Shown: positions 5,814-8,237 of the stretch, in pieces | How positions within the stretch are numbered: position 1 is the first letter of the stretch | Layout: each line of letters starts with the position of its first letter | DNA from: an uncultured Bacteroidota bacterium | GTDB taxonomy: Bacteria; Bacteroidota; Bacteroidia; Flavobacteriales; Flavobacteriaceae | Length of the DNA stretch: 8,237 nt | Assembly: GCA_903819815.1 (NCBI GenBank) | Contig: CAIJFC010000030.1 | Coordinates: 1-8,237, forward strand | Direction: 5' to 3' | Position numbers and translations under genes: made by a program | The notes under the pieces: generated by a model | Told to the model about the DNA's origin: nothing | Seen by the model: the letters and a program-made list of their open reading frames with translations, nothing else | The model's database searches: none

Positions 5814-6849
5814 CGTTTCTATATAGTAATAATGTGTCTTTTTTTAGTACCACTTTTAAATTGATTTTTCTATTTAGCTCAGGAGCTTTTGTTCCTTCTT
5901 TTAAATTGATTTCTCCAATAAATACTCTGGCCTCATCCCAAAGATTAGTATCTATAAAGGATTGTAAGGTTTTTCTTCCTCCTTCAATAATGATGGATTG
6001 GATGTTGTTATTGTATAATTTTTTCACTATTTCTTGTGTAGAATTAGTGTCAAAATCTATTTTAATAGTTTGAATTTTATCTGAATTTGAAGTCACTTCT
6101 TTATTTGAAAAGACAATCGTTTTTGCTTGATTATCAAATACATTACTAGATAAATCGATAGCATTTTCTTTGTCTATTACAACACGAATTGGATTTTTTC
6201 CAACCCAATCGCGAACGGTAAGAGAGGGATTGTCGTCGATTATTGTCTGGGTTCCAACAAGAATTGCCTGTTCTTCACTTCGCCATTTGTGTACCAATTG
6301 ACGAGAATATTCATTTGAAATCCAAACTGGTTTTTGCTCCGTTTTATTTTTCGGACTGATAAATCCATCAGCACTTTCGGCCCATTTTAATATAATATAA
6401 GGTCTATTTTTTCTATGAAATGTAAAAAAACGTTTATTGAGTTCGTTGCCTACTTTTTCTAGAATTCCGAAACTAACATTAACCCCTGAATCTTTTAGTT
6501 TTTGGATTCCTTTTCCAGCAACTTTACTATTTGGATCAACGGTTCCAATAACAACATTTGGAATTTTATATTTCAAAATTAAATCGGCGCAAGGTGGGGT
6601 TTTCCCAAAATGACTGCATGGTTCCAAGCTTACATAAAGAGTTGAAGAGGAAAGTAATTCTTTATTTTGAACAGATTCGATTGCTATTACTTCAGCGTGA
6701 GACGCTCCTGATTTTTTATGCCATCCTTCGCCGATAATAGTATTTTCAAATATAATTACGCAACCCACAAGCGGATTTGGGTAGGTAGTTCCCAATCCAT
6801 TTTTGGCCAATTCGATGCATCTTTTTATATATTTTTCTTGTACCTTCAC
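5806..6849 (-). CDS. ribD: Bifunctional riboflavin biosynthesis deaminase/reductase RibD
   Basis: RibD carries out steps two and three of riboflavin synthesis: it deaminates the diaminopyrimidinone 5-phosphate and then reduces the ribose side chain with NADPH. The 347-residue protein has both domains. The N-terminal zinc deaminase shows HAE (51-53) and PCSHFGKTPPC (77-87). The C-terminal reductase begins near RPYIILKWAESADGFIS (149-165) and contains GTQTIIDDNPSLTVR (199-213) and IIIEGGRKTL (286-295). The start is GTG at 6849: an in-frame TAA lies 18 nt upstream, no other start codon lies between, and the protein contains no internal methionine at all. It overlaps the HAD gene by 8 nt and diverges from a GNAT gene across 27 bp. 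No RFN riboswitch can fit upstream. Confidence 0.96.
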   Translation of the reverse strand: MKVQEKYIKRCIELAKNGLGTTYPNPLVGCVIIFENTIIGEGWHKKSGASHAEVIAIESVQNKELLSSSTLYVSLEPCSHFGKTPPCADLILKYKIPNVVIGTVDPNSKVAGKGIQKLKDSGVNVSFGILEKVGNELNKRFFTFHRKNRPYIILKWAESADGFISPKNKTEQKPVWISNEYSRQLVHKWRSEEQAILVGTQTIIDDNPSLTVRDWVGKNPIRVVIDKENAIDLSSNVFDNQAKTIVFSNKEVTSNSDKIQTIKIDFDTNSTQEIVKKLYNNNIQSIIIEGGRKTLQSFIDTNLWDEARVFIGEINLKEGTKAPELNRKINLKVVLKKDTLLLYRNDD

Positions 6850-6853
6850 GCCG

Positions 6854-6861
6854 CAAAAATA
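6854..6861 (-). promoter_or_regulatory. Bacteroidota -7 promoter element for ribD, immediately upstream of its GTG
   Basis: On the minus strand the sequence TATTTTTG (followed by CGGC) is an exact match to the Bacteroidota -7 consensus TAnnTTTG. It ends 4 bases before the ribD GTG. No TTG is found at the expected -33 distance, which would fall at the first codons of the divergent GNAT gene. If used, transcription would start at or within a few bases of the start codon. Confidence 0.5.
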
Positions 6862-6876
6862 CGATTAAAAAGTAAT

Positions 6877-7365
6877 ATGGAAAGCATTAGAATTAGAGAA
6901 ATCCAAAAGCAAGACAATGCTCAAATGGCCGCAATTGTAAGAGATGTGTTGACTGATTTTGGCGCGCCAAAAGTAGGAACAGCATATGCAGATCCGTATT
7001 TAGATACCTTATTTGAAGTTTATGATATTCCAAGAGCCATTTATTTTGTAGTTGAAAATAATGACCAAATTTTGGGCGGAGCAGGAATAATGCAATTGGA
7101 AAATGCGGAAGATTCCATTTGTGAACTCCAAAAAATGTACTTTTTGCCTGAATTAAGAGGACTAGGATTTGGAACAAAATTGATGAATCTTTGCCTCGAA
7201 AAAGCAGTAGAGTATGGTTTTGAAAATTGTTACATTGAAACAATGACTTACATGGATGCGGCGCAAAAATTATATCGAAAATCAGGTTTTGAATATTTAG
7301 AACAACAAATTGGAGATACCGGTCACAATTCTTGTGAAGTTTGGATGTTGAAAAAACTAAAATAG
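6877..7365 (+). CDS. GNAT-family N-acetyltransferase
   Basis: The 162-residue product is a single GNAT domain that transfers an acetyl group from acetyl-CoA to an amine; the acceptor is unknown. The acetyl-CoA-binding motif A is CELQKMYFLPELRGLGFG (82-99), with the pyrophosphate loop RGLGFG at 94-99. The later AAQKLYRKSGFEYLE (128-142) is the conserved GNAT C-terminal segment. I chose the ATG at 6877. The frame is open upstream to 6718, but that extension would run antisense through the conserved RibD N-terminus and adds 53 residues unlike GNAT proteins. The start is preceded by an A-rich stretch rather than a Shine-Dalgarno site. It is followed 2 nt later by prmC, which suggests an operon, and diverges from ribD. 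A role in modifying a translation factor would suit the neighbourhood but is speculation. Confidence 0.9.
   Translation: MESIRIREIQKQDNAQMAAIVRDVLTDFGAPKVGTAYADPYLDTLFEVYDIPRAIYFVVENNDQILGGAGIMQLENAEDSICELQKMYFLPELRGLGFGTKLMNLCLEKAVEYGFENCYIETMTYMDAAQKLYRKSGFEYLEQQIGDTGHNSCEVWMLKKLK
6957..6972. repeat. 16-bp perfect palindrome inside the GNAT gene
   Basis: TTTTGGCGCGCCAAAA is a perfect palindrome with a GC-only 8-bp core in otherwise AT-rich DNA. It encodes part of D-F-G-A-P-K in the GNAT protein, 81 nt after its start. It may be an operator or other protein-binding site, or a coincidence of codons. No second copy was noticed in the window. Confidence 0.35.
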
Positions 7366-7367
7366 TA

Positions 7368-8222
7368 ATGAAAATAAAAGAATACAAAATCAATTTTATA
7401 AAATCTCTATTGCCATTTTATGATGAAATGGAAGCAGAGAGTTTCTTTTATATACTACTTGAAAACAAGCGCCAATTAAGAAGAATTGACTTGGCTTTGG
7501 ATGCTGATAAAGAATTTTCTGAAGATGAAATTTCAATTTGGAATACTATTTTAGAAAAGTTAAAAACTCAAATCCCTATTCAATATATATTAGGAACAAC
7601 TCATTTTTATGGTTCAGAATTTATGGTTGATGAAAATGTATTAATTCCTAGACCTGAAACGGAAGAATTAGTAGATTGGATTGTTAAATTAAATAGTAAA
7701 ATATCAAAAAAGAAAAATTTAAGAATTTTGGATATTGGAACTGGAAGCGGTTGTATTGCGATTTCTTTGGCAAAGAACATCCCTAACTCTGAAGTTTTTG
7801 CGATTGATGTTTCCGAAATGGCATTGGCTGTAGCCGAAAAAAATGCCCTTTTGAATGCCGTTTCTGTGACTTTTTTACATAAAAACATCCTTGAAACGAC
7901 TAGTTTAGACCAAAAATTTGACATTATAGTATCCAATCCACCGTATGTTAGAAACCTAGAAAAGTCGGAAATAAAAACCAATGTTTTGGAAAACGAACCC
8001 CATTTGGCGCTATTTGTAGCCGATGATGATGCCTTAATTTTTTATAAGAAAATTGCTGAATTGGCTGCTACCAATTTAAATCCTAACGGACAATTATTTT
8101 TCGAAATCAATCAATATTTGGGTAAAGAAACTCTAGATTTATTAGAATCTTTAGGTTTAAAAAATAGGGAACTTCGAAAAGACATTTATGGCAATGACCG
8201 AATGATTGCTTGTAATTTCTAG
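7368..8222 (+). CDS. prmC: Peptide chain release factor N5-glutamine methyltransferase PrmC
   Basis: PrmC (HemK) methylates the glutamine of the GGQ motif in release factors RF1 and RF2, using SAM, and so supports efficient translation termination. The 284-residue protein has an N-terminal helical release-factor-binding domain (about 1-85, ending with PIQYILG at 70-76). The Rossmann methyltransferase domain follows, with the linking segment VLIPRPETEELV (91-102), SAM motif I LDIGTGSGCIAI (121-132) and the catalytic NPPY (190-193) that binds the target glutamine amide. The C-terminal DIYGNDRM (272-279) is also typical. The ATG at 7368 is preferred over a TTG at 7341, which lies within the end of the GNAT gene. 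The 2-nt gap to that gene suggests translational coupling. The stop is TAG at 8220-8222; no terminator is visible in the last 15 bases. Confidence 0.96.
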   Translation: MKIKEYKINFIKSLLPFYDEMEAESFFYILLENKRQLRRIDLALDADKEFSEDEISIWNTILEKLKTQIPIQYILGTTHFYGSEFMVDENVLIPRPETEELVDWIVKLNSKISKKKNLRILDIGTGSGCIAISLAKNIPNSEVFAIDVSEMALAVAEKNALLNAVSVTFLHKNILETTSLDQKFDIIVSNPPYVRNLEKSEIKTNVLENEPHLALFVADDDALIFYKKIAELAATNLNPNGQLFFEINQYLGKETLDLLESLGLKNRELRKDIYGNDRMIACNF

Positions 8223-8237
8223 AGATTATTCGTATCG

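Noticed and set aside
5834..6073. Plus-strand reading frame opposite ribD
   Set aside because: It lies wholly antisense to the RibD reductase domain and has no family features. The same applies to the frames at 5188-5376 and 7607-7981.
6718..6876. Upstream extension of the GNAT gene to an earlier start
   Set aside because: It runs antisense to the conserved RibD N-terminus and adds residues that do not look like a GNAT domain. The ATG at 6877 gives a normal family length.
6850..6876. FMN riboswitch upstream of ribD
   Set aside because: Only 27 bp separate the divergent start codons and none of the conserved RFN-element sequences are visible, so there is no room for it.
7341..7367. TTG start for prmC nine codons upstream
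   Set aside because: It lies inside the end of the GNAT gene. The ATG at 7368, 2 nt after the GNAT stop, gives the normal PrmC N-terminus.
6893..7393. Long minus-strand reading frame opposite the GNAT gene
   Set aside because: It is a shadow of the GNAT gene: the translation has no recognisable motif, while the plus strand shows a complete GNAT domain.

Overview
This is an ordinary chromosomal housekeeping segment from a member of the Bacteroidota, most likely a Flavobacterium or close relative. The evidence is the low-GC sequence, A-rich translation starts without Shine-Dalgarno sites, a TAnnTTTG-type promoter element, and Flavobacterium-like protein sequences and gene order around dnaA. 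The genus call rests on remembered family sequences and synteny, not on a database search. Coding density is high: nine complete protein genes and the tail of a tenth fill almost all of the window. No stretch longer than about 205 bases lacks a gene. I see no tRNA, rRNA, CRISPR array, transposase or phage gene.

Layout, left to right. (1) Plus strand, 2-1154: the last 30 codons of a probable GNAT acetyltransferase, then mltG, the membrane lytic transglycosylase. (2) Minus strand, 3801 down to 1171: an apparent operon of dnaA, a low-molecular-weight tyrosine phosphatase and an RsmI-like SAM methyltransferase. It converges on mltG, and a perfect hairpin lies at the junction. (3) A 181-bp, very AT-rich divergent intergenic region (3802-3982) with long A/T tracts separates dnaA from a plus-strand hotdog thioesterase. 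(4) A 205-bp convergent intergenic region (4388-4592) holds the main non-coding structure of the window: a 129-bp element closed by 21-nt inverted repeats, nested inside further inverted repeats. (5) Minus strand, 6849 down to 4593: ribD, a HAD phosphatase and a YigZ/IMPACT protein, tightly packed. (6) Plus strand, 6877-8222: a GNAT acetyltransferase and prmC, diverging from ribD with only 27 bp between start codons.

Functional themes are replication initiation (DnaA), cell-wall synthesis (MltG), riboflavin synthesis (RibD plus a HAD protein that may supply the missing phosphatase step), and ribosome or translation factor modification (PrmC, possibly the RsmI-like protein). I found no undescribed defence or mobile system. 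The points most worth checking are the inverted-repeat element at 4417-4545, the HAD protein as a riboflavin-pathway phosphatase, and the ribD promoter, which sits so close to its GTG start that the mRNA may be nearly leaderless.
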